Source of the DNA: Brasenia schreberi
Lineage: Eukaryota; Streptophyta; Magnoliopsida; Nymphaeales; Cabombaceae
DNA length: 64,000 nucleotides
NCBI GenBank assembly: GCA_036023115.1
Contig: JAYKKT010000079.1
Coordinates: forward strand, 14,809,501-14,873,500
Reading direction: 5' to 3'
Below, in pieces: positions 10,573-21,497 of this stretch. Each line of letters starts with the position of its first letter. Position 1 is the first letter of the stretch. The position numbers and the translations under genes are program-made. The notes beneath the pieces were generated by a model. The model did no database searches. It had not been told where the DNA came from and saw nothing but the letters and a program-made list of their open reading frames with translations.

Positions 10573-11025
10573 TATTATGCGAGAAAATGCAGATTTTCGT
10601 TATTGAAAGCAAGAAGATTTTGTTGAATCATTGATCAAAAGTTCTTTAGAAGGAATCCATCAAGTATCAGCTAACTCTTTATAGTTGAATAAGTTTATTT
10701 GGGCACGTGACCATCATTACAACAGCTTGAAGTTCCTTGATATTGATTTCATCAGATTTCTGATTTGGGCACTAAGAATTCCATCATCAAGGTTGAATTT
10801 CTTTGTTATCGTTTTTTATTAGATTTTCGATTTGGAAAAGTGCAGAAATCTATCATCTCGATTTTTGATTTAGGAAAGTAAAGAATTTCATCATCAAGAT
10901 TTGGTTATTAGCTCTTGAATGATTTAGTTATATTCTCCCATCATCAAGTATCGGTCAACTACAAAATAGTCTATTGTGCCAGCAACATACAATTTGTTTA
11001 AATCTTGTTATTCATACTTGTTCAG
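10573..11025 (+). other. Untranslated leader of B
   Basis: About 450 bases between PBS and gag with no protein-like frame. Locally repeated AAGATTT and TTGATTT-type motifs are present. Confidence 0.55.
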
Positions 11026-11757
11026 ATGGGAAGTAAAGGAAAAGAAGTTGACAACCAGATGAGAATATCTGAATTTGGTACCAATGAAAAGTTAGAACAT
11101 TTTCAAATCACATCTACCAAATTGGATGGCAGAAATTTCTTGGAATGGTCCAAATCAGTGGAATTGGCCATTATAGCAAGGGGGAGATGGGCACACCTAA
11201 TGGGATACACACAGAAACTAGAGATACATGATACTCAATATCCAAGTTGGAGAAGAGAAGATGCTTTAATTTCATCCTGGCTACTTAAGTCTATAGTTCC
11301 ATCGATTGCAAAAATGTTTATGTTTCTTAAATCTGCTTATGAAATCTGGAATGCAGTATGTGAAGCTTACTCCTGAAAAAAGAATGTTGCCAAGGAGTAT
11401 GAAATATTAGAAAGAATCAGAAATTGTAAAACAGGGAACTCGGTCCATCAGTGAATATTATGCAGATCTTCGAGGATTGTGGGATGAACTTCTATATTAC
11501 ACCAATATTAAGTGTTCATCATGTTACACTGAAAAAAATACAGAACTTGAAAAGAAAAAAGTATTTGATTTACTGTGGGGGGTGAACTCAGAATTTGAGT
11601 CTATAAACTCAATGTCTTAGGAAGAGATGAGTTACCTTCATTGGGAACAGTGTATTCATTATTGATCAGGGAAGAGGATCGAATAAATCTTGAAAAGAAC
11701 AACTCTCTTGGCATAGACCAACATGTACTTCAAATAAGAGGAGAAAACTTCAATTTT
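11026..11757 (+). pseudogene. B gag (capsid) region
   Basis: MGSKGKEVDNQM starts a gag homologous to that of A: KLDGRNFLEWSKSVELAI, ARGRWAHLMGY, SWLLKSIVPSIAK. A TGA replaces the codon after EAYS at 11374-11376, and a frameshift near 11430 disrupts the SISEYYADLRGLWDEL part. The remainder (KKKVFDLLWGVNSEFES) is readable across frames. Confidence 0.88.
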
Positions 11758-12190
11758 TGAGGAAGAGGAGGATACCAAGGACGTGGACAAGGACATGACA
11801 GATCTAATCCTGATGGAAAAGAAAAACTCATTTGTTCTCATTATGGTAAATCCAAACACTCAAAAGAATTCTGTTGGAAATTACATGGAAAACCTGACTA
11901 TTATAAGAACAGAAATCCCTCTGCTCATGCTGCTGAGAATTCTCCTTCAAATACAGATGGAATGCAAGAACTCATTAAGAGGATAGAAGGACTCGAAACC
12001 AGATTATCTAAAAAAGCTCACCCATCTTCCTCTCAAGCTATAATAGCTCAGGCTACTCACTCGGTGAAGGGTAATCCCTCTTATTCTAATTCCAAAGTTT
12101 GGATTATTGATTCTGGTGCAACATACCATATGGTATGAGAATCATCCTATTTTTCAGAATACAGACTTCTTCCAAAACAAGAACCTATTA
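11758..12190 (+). pseudogene. B zinc knuckle and protease region
   Basis: The knuckle reads CSHYGKSKHSKEFC, so the second Cys has become Tyr. The protease box VWIIDSGATYHMV near 12100-12135 keeps its catalytic DSGA and is followed by a stop. The arrangement matches element A. Confidence 0.85.
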
Positions 12191-12192
12191 AG

Positions 12193-13455
12193 TTGGCAGA
12201 TGGTTCGTATTCTTATATGATTGGACAGGGAAATGTACCCACTTGCTTTTCAAATTTAAAATCAGTTTACCATGTTCCTAGCTTTCCTATAAATCTCCTT
12301 TCAGTCAGTGCTTTAACTCAGAATATAAACTGCAATGTAACATTTTCTGTTACTGGTTGTGTATTTCAGGATCTGAAGTCGGGAAAAATCTTTGGTCATA
12401 GTAGACTGCATAGGAGCTTATATATTCTAGAAGATAATGTTCAGGAAGAAACTCCTTTTAAAGCTTCAACAGCAACTATTCAGGATTCAGAAATTCAGCT
12501 CTGGCATTATCGTCTTGGTCACTTTACTGTTTCAAAACTTCACTATGTTTTCCCCCATCTTAGAGTTAATAAACCTCTATTTGAATGTGAAGTCTGTCAG
12601 CTTGGAAAACATCAAAGAGCCACTTTTCCCTTAAGTGACTCTAGAAGTTCTCAGCCTTTTGAACTCCTCTATTCAGATGTATGGGGTCCCGGTCCTGTTA
12701 CCTCTTTATTTGGTCAGAGATTATTTTGTGTCATTTATTGATGATTGTACTCGCCTTTCAATTATATATTTAATGAAATCAAAATCAGAAGTCTCTTCCA
12801 TTTTTCCAATTGTTCATAAATTTATTCGTACCCAATTCAATACTTGAGTGAAAATTCTTCGTTCAGATAATGGGGGGGAGTACATTAAGAAGCAATTATC
12901 TGAATATTTGTACACTCATGGTATAGTCCATCAAACTTCATGTTCCTATACCCCTCAACAAAATAGAATTGCTGAAAAAAAAATCGTCATATTCTAAAAG
13001 TGGCCAGTCCATCAAACTTCACTGTTCATCTGATTAATAGAATGCCTAGTACTGTTCTTCAAGGTGAAAGCCCTATAAAGTATCTCAATAAAGAATCAAA
13101 GCCTTTTCATATACTTCCCTGTATTTTCAGTTGCATTTGCTTTATAAATGTTCATTCACCCAATCGAGATAAACTTGATCCTAGAGCTGTAAAGTGCATC
13201 TTTCTTGGTTATTCTAACTCTCAAAAGGGTTATAAATGTTATGATCTTCTAGCAAAGAAGCTATATATCTCTATGGATGTTACATTTACTGAAACCACCC
13301 CCTATTATTCATCTGAGGGGAAGTTAACACAAACTCCTCAGCAAAATTCTCCCTATGTCCTACCATTAGCTCCTGATGATGCCAGAAATGAGACAGATGA
13401 TATCATAAATGAGGACAGTCAACAAGAGGAGATCTTAACTTACAAGAGAGGATAA
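12193..13455 (+). pseudogene. B pre-integrase and integrase
   Basis: The frame from 12193 covers the segment deleted in A (NLLSVSALTQNINCNV, LWHYRLGHFTVSKLHY) and the zinc-binding part ECEVCQLGKHQRA. LLYSDVWGPGP then holds the first catalytic Asp. A frameshift moves to 12635-12847 (FVSFIDDCTRL); the second Asp is in ILRSDNGGEY, and the Glu block reads IAEKKIVIF after another shift. The C-terminal block (HSPNRDKLDPRAVKCIF, SQKGYKCYD) continues to 13455. Confidence 0.87.
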
Positions 13456-14160
13456 AGAAATATTATCTACTCTAAAGCACAACAAGCCCCTAGTACAAGT
13501 ACCAAAGATATTTTTCCTGACTCAAATCCTCAAGAGAAAGAGGCAAAAGATCTAGATATTCCTATTGCCATCAAGAAAGGTAAACGCTCTTGTGCATGGT
13601 ATCCCATTTCAAATTGTATCTCATATGTGAATACAACTAAGGAATACCAACATTTTGTTATGAATGCTGAGAAACACAAGATCCCTAAGAATTTTACAGA
13701 GGCAAATCAATGTCCTTTATGGAGAACTGCTATAGAAAAAGAACTGAAGGCACTTGAAGAAATAAAACTTGGACAATCACAACATTACCTCCTGACAAAA
13801 ATATTGTAGGATGCAAATGGGTATTTACCATCAAGTATAAGGCAGATGGAAGTATTGAAAGATATAAAGCTAGATTGGTTGCAAAAGGATATAGTCAATC
13901 ATATGGTATTGACTATATTGAAACATTTGCTCCTATGGCTAAACTTACTTCTATATGAGTACTCCTCAACTTGGTAGCTAACTTGAATTGGGATTTGTGG
14001 CAGTTAGATGTTAAAAATGCTTTCTTGCATGGAAAACTTCATAAAGAAGTGTACATGGAACAACCACCAAGCCACTTGTTCTCAAATAATGTAAACATGG
14101 CGTGTAAATTGAAAAGTAATATATGACTTAAAACAAGTCTCTAGAGCATGGTTTGATAAG
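13456..14160 (+). pseudogene. B linker and truncated reverse transcriptase
   Basis: The linker to about 13680 is followed by RT blocks [42 protein letters not shown] and [17 protein letters not shown], spread over frames, then YDLKQVSRAWFDK. After AWFDK the sequence jumps near 14160 to a segment far downstream in A. About 400 bases including the YVDD catalytic box are missing. Confidence 0.85.
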
Positions 14161-14790
14161 ACATACATAAATATTAGACGTTAGTGGGAAAGCTTATTTA
14201 CTTGATAATTACTCGTTCAGATATTACGTATGTTATGGGAGTAGTGAGCATATATATGCATTCACCTACGAAAAATCATATGGATGTTGTGTATAGAATC
14301 CTTAGATATCTCAAATCAACTACAGGAATGGGTTTACTTTATTCTAGATCATCGAATTTGCATATTGAACTTTATTCTGATGCATACTGAGCTGGTTCAC
14401 GTGATGACAGAAAATCAACTACAGGATATGTTACATTACTTGGTGGTAATATTGTATCTTGGAAGAGTAAAAAGCAGACACTGATTGCTAGATCTAAAGC
14501 GAAAGTAGAATACATAACTATAGCACAAGCTATGTGTGAAGAAAAATGGGTGTCCTCATTGATCAGTGAACTGAGATTTCCTTCTAATCATTTTATACCT
14601 CTATATTGTGACAATAGTGTTGTTATTCAGATGGCTTCCAATCCAGTATATCATGAAAGAACCAAGCATATAGAGATTGACTGTCATTTCATCAAAGAGA
14701 AGATATCTAATCATGAATTCAAGCTTGAGTATGTTCAATCTTCAAAATAGTGGGCTGACTTTCTAACTAAAGCAGACAATTAAATGAGAC
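14161..14790 (+). pseudogene. B RT thumb remnant and RNase H
   Basis: GKLIYLIITRSDITYVMG, STTGMGLLYSRS and HIELYSDAY, then a stop where A has Trp, [26 protein letters not shown] and [16 protein letters not shown]. These are the same RNase H blocks as in A, interrupted by stops and a frame change near 14390-14530. The end before the PPT (TYVFHPT) matches the HPT ending of A. Confidence 0.87.
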
Positions 14791-14831
14791 ATTATTTAAG
14801 TTGGGTGTTACATATGTCTTTCACCCAACTT

Positions 14832-14840
14832 GAGGGAGAG
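14832..14840 (+). other. Polypurine tract of B
   Basis: GAGGGAGAG directly before the LTR start TGTTAAAGG; equivalent to GAGGGGGAG in A. Confidence 0.9.
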
Positions 14841-15137
14841 TGTTAAAGGATGTAATGTTAGATGTAGAAGTAGTTTAGTTTATTGTTATTTCACGTCATG
14901 TAAGTGTATTTAGTGTATTTAACGTGTTATGTCTCTTTAGTAGTAATTAGTACTAATTAGGGGTAGTTTAGGAATTCAAGTTAGATAGGGTATAAGTAGT
15001 AGTGATTAGGGTGAGTCTCATAATGAAAGGAAGGGCTGGACGGCAGCACTAGGGCAGCAGCAAGTTGTATTTTGGGGCAGATTGGAGGAGATTTTGTAAG
15101 TTTTCTCAATCTTGTTTAATGCATTTATTTCTTAATA
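14841..15137 (+). repeat. 3' LTR of B
   Basis: Uninterrupted LTR from TGTTAAAGGATG to TTTCTTAATA, followed by the target duplication CGTTC. It shows what the split 5' LTR looked like before A inserted. Confidence 0.95.
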
Positions 15138-15142
15138 CGTTC

Positions 15143-15190
15143 AACTTCTCAGTTTTTGCCAACTCAGACACATATTCTAGAGCTCATTTT
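15143..15190 (-). pseudogene. N-terminal piece of C1 gag, displaced by B
   Basis: On the minus strand this codes ELAKTEKLNG up to the CGTTC junction. Resumed after B at 5059 it continues LNFQIWK, giving the Copia gag signature across the insertion point. A TGA lies a few codons upstream of GLU-LEU-ALA in the same frame, so the true start codon is unclear. Confidence 0.8.
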
Positions 15191-16330
15191 TATGTGTTTG
15201 GCAATCAATTAAATGATCTAAAAAGGAAACAAATATAAAACAAAGAGCACACATAGCAAGAATCATGTTAGAACGATGCATAATATCATAAAAACAAACA
15301 AGCGATAATTCCATAAGCACTTTGGGATAAACTTATAAAATATCCCAAAGAATTTCTGCCTTTGAAATAATACGAAGGGCAAAAACCATAATTTTAACTA
15401 TCTATCCTCTTTTGAAATTTTTGAAAAAACCTAAGGACAGACTTGTAAAATTACTCTTTGGTATTTCTATAAAATTCATGATCGATCAGGGTTAAAACTG
15501 TAATTTTAAACCTCATGATGAATCTGTAATTATTTCAAAAGTACAGGGACAATCCTATCTTTTAACTGAATAGCAGAACTAAAATTATCTAAACCGATAC
15601 GAGCATAAATGTAAAACGACAGCCTGGTATTTCGTAATTTTTATAAACTGGTGAAGGGCAAATCTGACTTTTTGCATAATAAGGGCAAAACAGTCTTTTT
15701 ACTCAAAAATATCTGGACAGTTTTGTAATTTCGTCTGGTGGCAAAATCCTAAATACGAAAAACAGGTCGGGGTAGAACGGACTTTTTAGTCCGCTGCCTG
15801 GGGCGGTTTTGGGAAACCACCAGTTTTGGCCCGCGGTTTTTCGATCTACTATCAAAGTGGAGAGAGAAAGGAAAAATCGAGAGAGAGAGCGTGAGACGAT
15901 CGGTTGTTTGTCGGCGTTCTCCTATTTTTTTTTTATGGAAGGACGACAACGGAGAGGGATACGCAGGAAGAGTCGGCCGGCAGCTCTACTGTGATTTTCT
16001 TTTCTTCTTTTTTTTGTGTTCCGCTCTGCGGCGGTTCTGGCTTGTTCTTGTTTGCCGGCCTTGAGGTCGTTGGCGGTTCCTGTCTGCCTGCCTTCTGGCC
16101 GTGGGCGGCTCCGGCCTGCCTGCCTGCCTTCTAGTCGTGGGCAGCTCTGACCTGTTCTGGCCTGCCTGACTGCGGCTCCGGCCTATTCTGGCCTCTTCCT
16201 TTTGTTGCGTCCTCTTTCCCTTTCTTTTCCCTTTTGCTTGTCTCCTCTCTTCTTTTTTCTTCTTTTTTTCTTTCTCTTTCTCTGATAATCCTTTTACCTG
16301 AGCGATTTTTTTTTACAGGGTCAGTGACGA
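15191..16330 (-). other. 5' leader of C1
   Basis: About 1.1 kb between gag and PBS, long for a Copia leader. The half next to gag (15190-15760) is AT-rich with many short AAAACC/GTAATTTT motifs. The half next to the PBS (15780-16330) is GC- and pyrimidine-rich, with repeated CTGCCTGCC and GGCCGTGGGCGGCTC-type blocks at 16050-16200 and poly-T tracts. No coding capacity is convincing. Confidence 0.6.
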
Positions 16331-16343
16331 GGCCCTGATACCA
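16331..16343 (-). other. Primer-binding site of C1
   Basis: On the minus strand TGGTATCAGGGCC lies two bases inside the 5' LTR. It is one mismatch from the initiator methionine tRNA complement. Confidence 0.9.
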
Positions 16344-16345
16344 AA

Positions 16346-16752
16346 TATTGGATGTTGACTACTTCCAGCGACATGCTTCGGTTATGTTTTTGCCTGGAGC
16401 TTCACTTCGCCAGGAGAGTGCAGCAGAATTCTTTTGTGGATTTGTTTGAGGTTTCCACACAAGGGTTTCCCAGGAGAGGAACTCGGTTTGGTTTTTCTTT
16501 TTTTACAGTATTTTCTAGTGTCATTTCCTGTATTGTTGCTCTGTTTTTATAGAGCAACGCGCTCCCCCCTCCTTCTCGGATTTTCCTCCTGTGGCTTCCC
16601 TCGTTTGGAGCATTATCCAAAGCATTACCATAAAGTCTAGTAACGTCCTCTGTCTGTTATGATCCTTCCTTATCCAAGATATAGGTAATGGTTTGGATGG
16701 CTAGTCCAGCTGTTACCTGTGTTGGATGGCCGAGAATGGCCACAACACATCA
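16346..16752 (-). repeat. 5' LTR of C1
   Basis: Aligns with 554-1012. The end next to the PBS reads TATTGGATG where the partner has TGTTGGATG, so the terminal G has mutated. The outer end is ACACATCA followed by ACATT, the target duplication. Only one copy of the TATA-bearing segment is present. Confidence 0.93.
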
Positions 16753-17204
16753 ACATTGTCAACTATCCTTACGGCAGTTCCTAGCTTTTGTAGAAAGAAA
16801 TTCTAAAACAACACTCATTTTGCTACTTATTAATCCGCACGTATTCTAGATTTTTATGTGTGAGTTTATGAAACACATCTATATAGTGTTCAGGGGAGAA
16901 ATCATCGTTGGTATTTTAAGTTTTGGCAAATTACTATAAACCGGGAAGCAGCAGAAGCTTTTGGGTTTAAGAATTGTTATATGTAAATGCAATTATATTG
17001 AATAAAGGCAAAAACATCGCCTGATAATTATTAGCTCAAAATTCCAAAACAAAAAAAGTTTAGAACTGCATATACTATGAGAAATTCTAGTAGAGGGAGA
17101 CAGTGTTGGCAACTAACTCAGCAATCGTAAAAAAATGTGGAAATTTGAAGATAAAATGGAAATTCACAACGATTCTGTCAGTTCCTGCCTTAAATAGTGC
17201 ATAC
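16753..17204 (-). other. Intron 2 of the LRR kinase gene, exon-proximal part
   Basis: The intron begins at the donor GTATGC (17204 downward) and runs to the Copia insertion. It is AT-rich with no coding signal. The whole visible intron is at least 17.2 kb, of which about 16.2 kb is transposon. Confidence 0.75.
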
Positions 17205-20200
17205 CTTTCCGAAAGAGTTTTCACCCATATATGCCGATGGACTGAAGTTGCTCGTAGCCTCTTCTAGCTCTGCTAGTGCAAACTGCCTGTAACCTGGAAA
17301 ACCCTGTGTCCCTAATTTCATTGCTTGAATATATCCTAACAAAGAAGAATTAATTGAGAAATATTGTGATTTCTCCTTCAAACATGAGAAAGAAGAAAGC
17401 TGCAGAAATGCAACATGAAGAGCAAGATTTAGCATTAGTCTTATTAAAATCGATGGAAAAAGATTGGATGCTTAAACATCCCGTCAAGAAAATTAACACA
17501 AAATCCAAGCGTTGAACAGGTGATCACCATTGCAACAGCTTCAGATTCTTTCATAATTGTTACCATTTGGACCCCAAGAACCTACCCCATAATTATTTTT
17601 CTTCAAAAAACCGTATTATTAGCTTTAGTAATGGAAACTTTCGTTTTCTTTTCCAATCTTTGAACTACTTTCCTTATCTCCAGATTCTAAGCATGTCAAC
17701 TGAGTGTAGAAGATCAGTGAACCTTAGGGCTTTAAACTAAAGCAAGATGTATTCATTCAGTTCCAATATACAACATCAAGTATCAAGAGTTACTGTGGAA
17801 GTTGGTGATATCATACATTAAGATAATTTCATATTTTAGTACCAGAATTAGTACGAACTAGGTATTTGTATCATTTCCGCACACATTTATTGGCATGTAT
17901 GGAACATAATATAAAATATCAAAAAACACTATATGATTAGCACAGCGTGTCATACTATAGAATTGTTTTCATACTTCTGCCGGGTGTTTTATTTTTTTAA
18001 CTATTTGTCTTTGTTAAATGAAAATTTAGAGTAGCATACTGTATTGATACTGTATGATAAGCATGTATCAGTACCCTGTAGGATACAATGTGTGATATAG
18101 TACTTAAACCACTGGATAGAATTGTGTTCCCTACATGGAGCGCTTTCTATTACATGTTTATATGCCAGCATGCTCTATAGGACATCAGTTAGGCTTGGCA
18201 TCAGACTTGAGCTTGTCTTTTTCTTATTTAAAGCTTTTTTTCTTGTTTGAAAATTTTGAAAAGAAAACCAATATTTGCATATTATTAGGCAAATGAATTT
18301 TCTTAGCTTTTGACAATATACAGTAAATATTTAGGAACCCAATTTGATAATTTCTTAATGAAAACTTGAGTCTTCATTGGTTTTGTTATGAAAGATGAAA
18401 CATGAAGTTGTGTGGAGATCTTAAGGGCACATTTTCCAATATCTACCTCTACAGTTTTAAACTATACGTTAACCATTTTCACTTGACATACATGCTCTCT
18501 CAATCAGAGTTTGAGGGGAAAAGAGGCACAAGTCCAGTACCTTCGCCACCTTTTATCAGTTCATTTATCATTAATGGAAATTTCAGCATAAACAGAAATA
18601 TTTATGTACTGACTGACTCCTACTCTTGCTCCTTCCAAATCAGTAGAGACAAGACATGAATACCATACTTGCTTCAGTTCTGACCTTAACTCAAGTATTT
18701 GACACAGAGATCAGTTAACATGCAAAATGTAGCAATGTACTTTTGAGTACAATAAAAAGTATTCTGAGGTGCAACTGCAAGTAATAGAGCGAAATGTGCA
18801 TTCCCCTGATAGAAAAGAAGTCCATATATTTGTCAAAGGGAAACAGTACTCCTTTTACATGATAGGAACCAAAAGTTTTTGCAAAGATGTTACAAGGTCT
18901 CCAAAGGTTCCAAAATGTAGCCATGAAAAGTTTATACATCAACATGCACGTCTTTAGAATTAAGTTGTGCATATAGAAAACTATAACGTTGCTTGAACTT
19001 CATAGAAAGTTGTAACCGGTCCATGCTGTTTCTACTGATAATGTTTTTTAAAGTTGATAAACGTCGACAGATTCTGAAGCATTTTTTAAAATTTGCGGGT
19101 TTTAGATTTAAGAATATGATAGTCTGGTCCATGGCTATTTATCAACACAAGGGAAAACGGTACATGGCTATAGATGATATTTTAGGCCATCTTGATTAAG
19201 AGATTACAGAAAATGTCTGACAACTATTTGCTTACTTGCATTTGTGAGGAGTTCACTGGAGAAACCCGTTGGCATGTTGTCTGTGACCGGCACTGGCTTT
19301 GGCAGTAAATGCTGCTCTGGTAATTGTCTGATGACTTTGTTCCAACACTTTCTACATCTACCAAGAGATAGAAACCCAACCAACAATAAAAGAAGCACAA
19401 GTCCTACAACACCAACCAGCACCCAGATGCCACCATAAGTAGAATTCCTTGCTTGCTTGTCAATCCCTTCACAATATGACAGCTTGTGTTGGTGTGGAGG
19501 ATCAATGGACAAGCAGTTCCCACTAAATACTACAACCCTCTTGTCCGCATGGAAACTCAAGCAAGCAGGCAGCACTCCAGTGAATCTGTTGGATGAAACG
19601 TCAACAAATCCAAGCTCACTACTGCAAATGAGATTTGAAGGTAGAGACCCACTGAGCATATTCATTGCCAAATCCAAGTAACTAATGTTGGGCAATGAGA
19701 AAATTTCAGGAGGCGGCTGTCCTCTAAGGAAATTGTAGGAAAGATCAAGGTGCTGAAGTGCTTTTAATTCACCAAACTGCAGTGGAATCTCACAGGAGAA
19801 GGAATTCTTGCTAAGTAACACAGTCACTAGTGATGCTGGCAACACAGGAAGGTTGAATTCCAATTTGTTGTCCCTTAAGTCCAATACCTCGAGCTTGGTC
19901 AATCCACCAAGATCCGGGATACCGCCAGATATTTCATTCCCGGAAAATGCAAGAACAGTGAGAGTCTTAGCAGCACCTACTGACATCGGCATTGTACCAC
20001 TGAACCTATTGTTCTTTATGCTCAAGATTGACAATCTCGCAAACTTGTTGAAACAATCAGGCAGAGTACCATTCAAGAAATTGTTGTCAATTACCAAAGT
20101 CTTAAGGCTTCCCATAGCGGAAATCTTGTCAGGGAGAGAACCATACAGGAAATTTGAACTCAAATCAACTGCTTCAAGTGAATCCAATCTATGGATTTTA

Positions 20201-20598
20201 TCAGGGAGTGGACCCCACAACCCCAAGGATATCAAGCTCACAGCCTTCAAGCTTGTGAGCCTAGTGAGTGTGGTAACAAATGAATCCATTGAGAAGTCCC
20301 TTGATAGTGTTTGGTTAGGAGTTGGGAGTGCCTTAAAATCACCAATTCTTGAAGACTTGTCACCGACTATCTTGAGCTCAACAACGGAGTCCCCATTGCA
20401 CACTAGACTTAACCCCGGTGATGATTGGATGCTGCATAGGTCTGCACTATTGTCCCATGCATCCAATGCCTTTGGGTACTGCAAATGCTTCCTTAGTTGC
20501 TGCAGAACCTGTGCCTGAGAAGCCTCTAGCTGTTGGCTACTCCGCAGCAACAGAGCCCAGGAGAGAACCCACAACGGTATACCACTTAAACCTCCCAT
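17205..20598 (-). CDS. Inactive-type LRR receptor-like kinase (At3g03770-like), 5' part
   Basis: Two exons are visible: 19236-20598 and 17205-17335, joined in frame (498 codons). Start ATG is at 20598. A signal peptide (MGGLSGIPLWVLSWALLL) is followed by an LRR ectodomain of about eight to nine repeats (GLWGPLPDKIHRLDSLEAVDLS, residues about 105-370). A membrane segment (GIWVLVGVVGLVLLLLLVG, near 399-421) and a basic cytoplasmic stretch come next. Exon 1 ends at a GTAAGC donor and exon 2 starts after TTGTTAG. Together they spell NARYIQAMKLG, then YRQFALAELEEATSNF and GENSFGK at a GTATGC donor. This is the juxtamembrane and glycine-loop start typical of the At3g03770/At5g14210 family, whose kinase domains are predicted inactive. 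The rest of the kinase must lie left of the window. The membrane receptor role is inferred from the family; the ligand is unknown. Confidence 0.9.
17336..19235 (-). other. Intron 1 of the LRR kinase gene
   Basis: Bounded by a GTAAGC donor (19235) and a TTAG acceptor (17336-17337) in the minus sense, 1900 bases, phase 1. It is AT-rich; short frames inside do not resemble proteins and no transposon was recognised. Confidence 0.85.
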
Positions 20599-21497
20599 GG
20601 GTTATAGTACCTTATGCCGCAACAGTCTGCATACTCAAAGAAGTTCTCTCCATGCAAAAAAACCGAGAAAAAACCCGGGATTTTCTGAGAGAGAAACTAA
20701 TAAACGACCATGAAAGCGAACTCAGAAAACGAGATACTATAGTGTGAAACTTGTACTCTTTTCTAGTGTGTTCTAGAGTGGATAGTGACAAAAAAGTGTT
20801 ATGGAGCAAGACCGTGAGATTAAAATGAAAAGAATAGAAGCTTACACGTTGACTTTTGTCACGTGGGCATCAGCCCAGAAATGAATAGCAATCTAGAAGC
20901 ATAAAAAACTTTGATTTTCTGAAGTGAGTCTAATCTCTTGAGATGAATAACAAGGTAGAACCGCAAAACCCTGAGTTTTTTGAAGTGGATAGTGTGAAAG
21001 ATCAATTGTGTCGACCAAAAATCCTACAAACAAAAACAAGTGGAAGAGAGGCCATGGTTTCATGATGAACAAATAATGAATACAGCAGGGGGGGGGATGG
21101 GGGGGGGAAGCTGTGAAGAGAAGTCGAGATGAATGTGGGGACACTGAAAAAATGGAAGGGGGCAAAATCCTGGGTCGTCGAAGGCGGACACAGAGAGATG
21201 CATCAGTGCCCAAGTTGCCTTTCACAATTACAGAATCACCATTTTCTTTCTTTCAAGAAAACCGCAGCACCTCTTTCATTTCGTGATCCGGCCCTTTTCC
21301 AACGGATGGTGTCCGTTGAGCAATGATTATTTTATTAACAGCTCCAAACTACACCGTCCTATAAAGAGTATTAATTTCCTGTGTTTGAACTCCTTTATTG
21401 TTCCGTTGTGCCATTTTGAAACCCTTCGAGAGGGAAAGGGGTTTAGACGTGGATGATGTCAGTATCATTCTCATCTTTACGAGAAGCTCAGCTCTTC
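20599..21497 (-). promoter_or_regulatory. 5' flank of the LRR kinase gene
   Basis: Upstream region up to the LINE. A minus-strand frame at 20893-21225 starts MKGNLGTDAS and is rich in Pro, Ser and Phe. It resembles no family I know and may be chance or 5' leader. A run of nine G, then AT, then nine G lies at 21088-21107, about 490 bases upstream of the ATG (C-runs on the coding strand). Confidence 0.45.

Larger units (their letters stand above)
5060..15142 (+). mobile_element. Nested Copia retrotransposon B
   Basis: A plus-strand Copia element inserted in the gag of C1. The duplicated target CGTTC lies at 5060-5064 and 15138-15142. Its 5' LTR (5065-5105 plus 10309-10559) is itself interrupted by element A. 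A PBS at 10560-10572, decayed gag-pol and a PPT at 14832-14840 precede the 3' LTR (14841-15137). Without A the element is about 4.9 kb. It carries many stops and a deletion of roughly 400 bases within RT, so it is defective. Confidence 0.93.
549..16757 (-). mobile_element. Outer Copia retrotransposon C1, split by nested insertions
   Basis: A minus-strand Ty1/Copia element bounded by LTRs at 554-1012 (3') and 16346-16752 (5'). The host sequence ACATT is duplicated exactly on both sides (549-553 and 16753-16757). A primer-binding site sits just inside the right LTR and a purine-rich tract just inside the left LTR, both in the minus sense. Gag, zinc knuckle, protease, integrase, reverse transcriptase and RNase H follow in Copia order. 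Removing the nested element B (5065-15137) and one copy of its CGTTC duplication rejoins gag and leaves an element of about 6.1 kb. The open frames are broken, so it is probably no longer autonomous. It lies inside an intron of the LRR kinase gene. Confidence 0.93.

Noticed and set aside
19808..20518. 236-residue plus-strand frame
   Set aside because: Antisense shadow of the LRR ectodomain exon.
17205..20598. Calling the LRR kinase gene a pseudogene because of the Copia nest
   Set aside because: The insertion lies in an intron and both visible exons are open with good splice sites.
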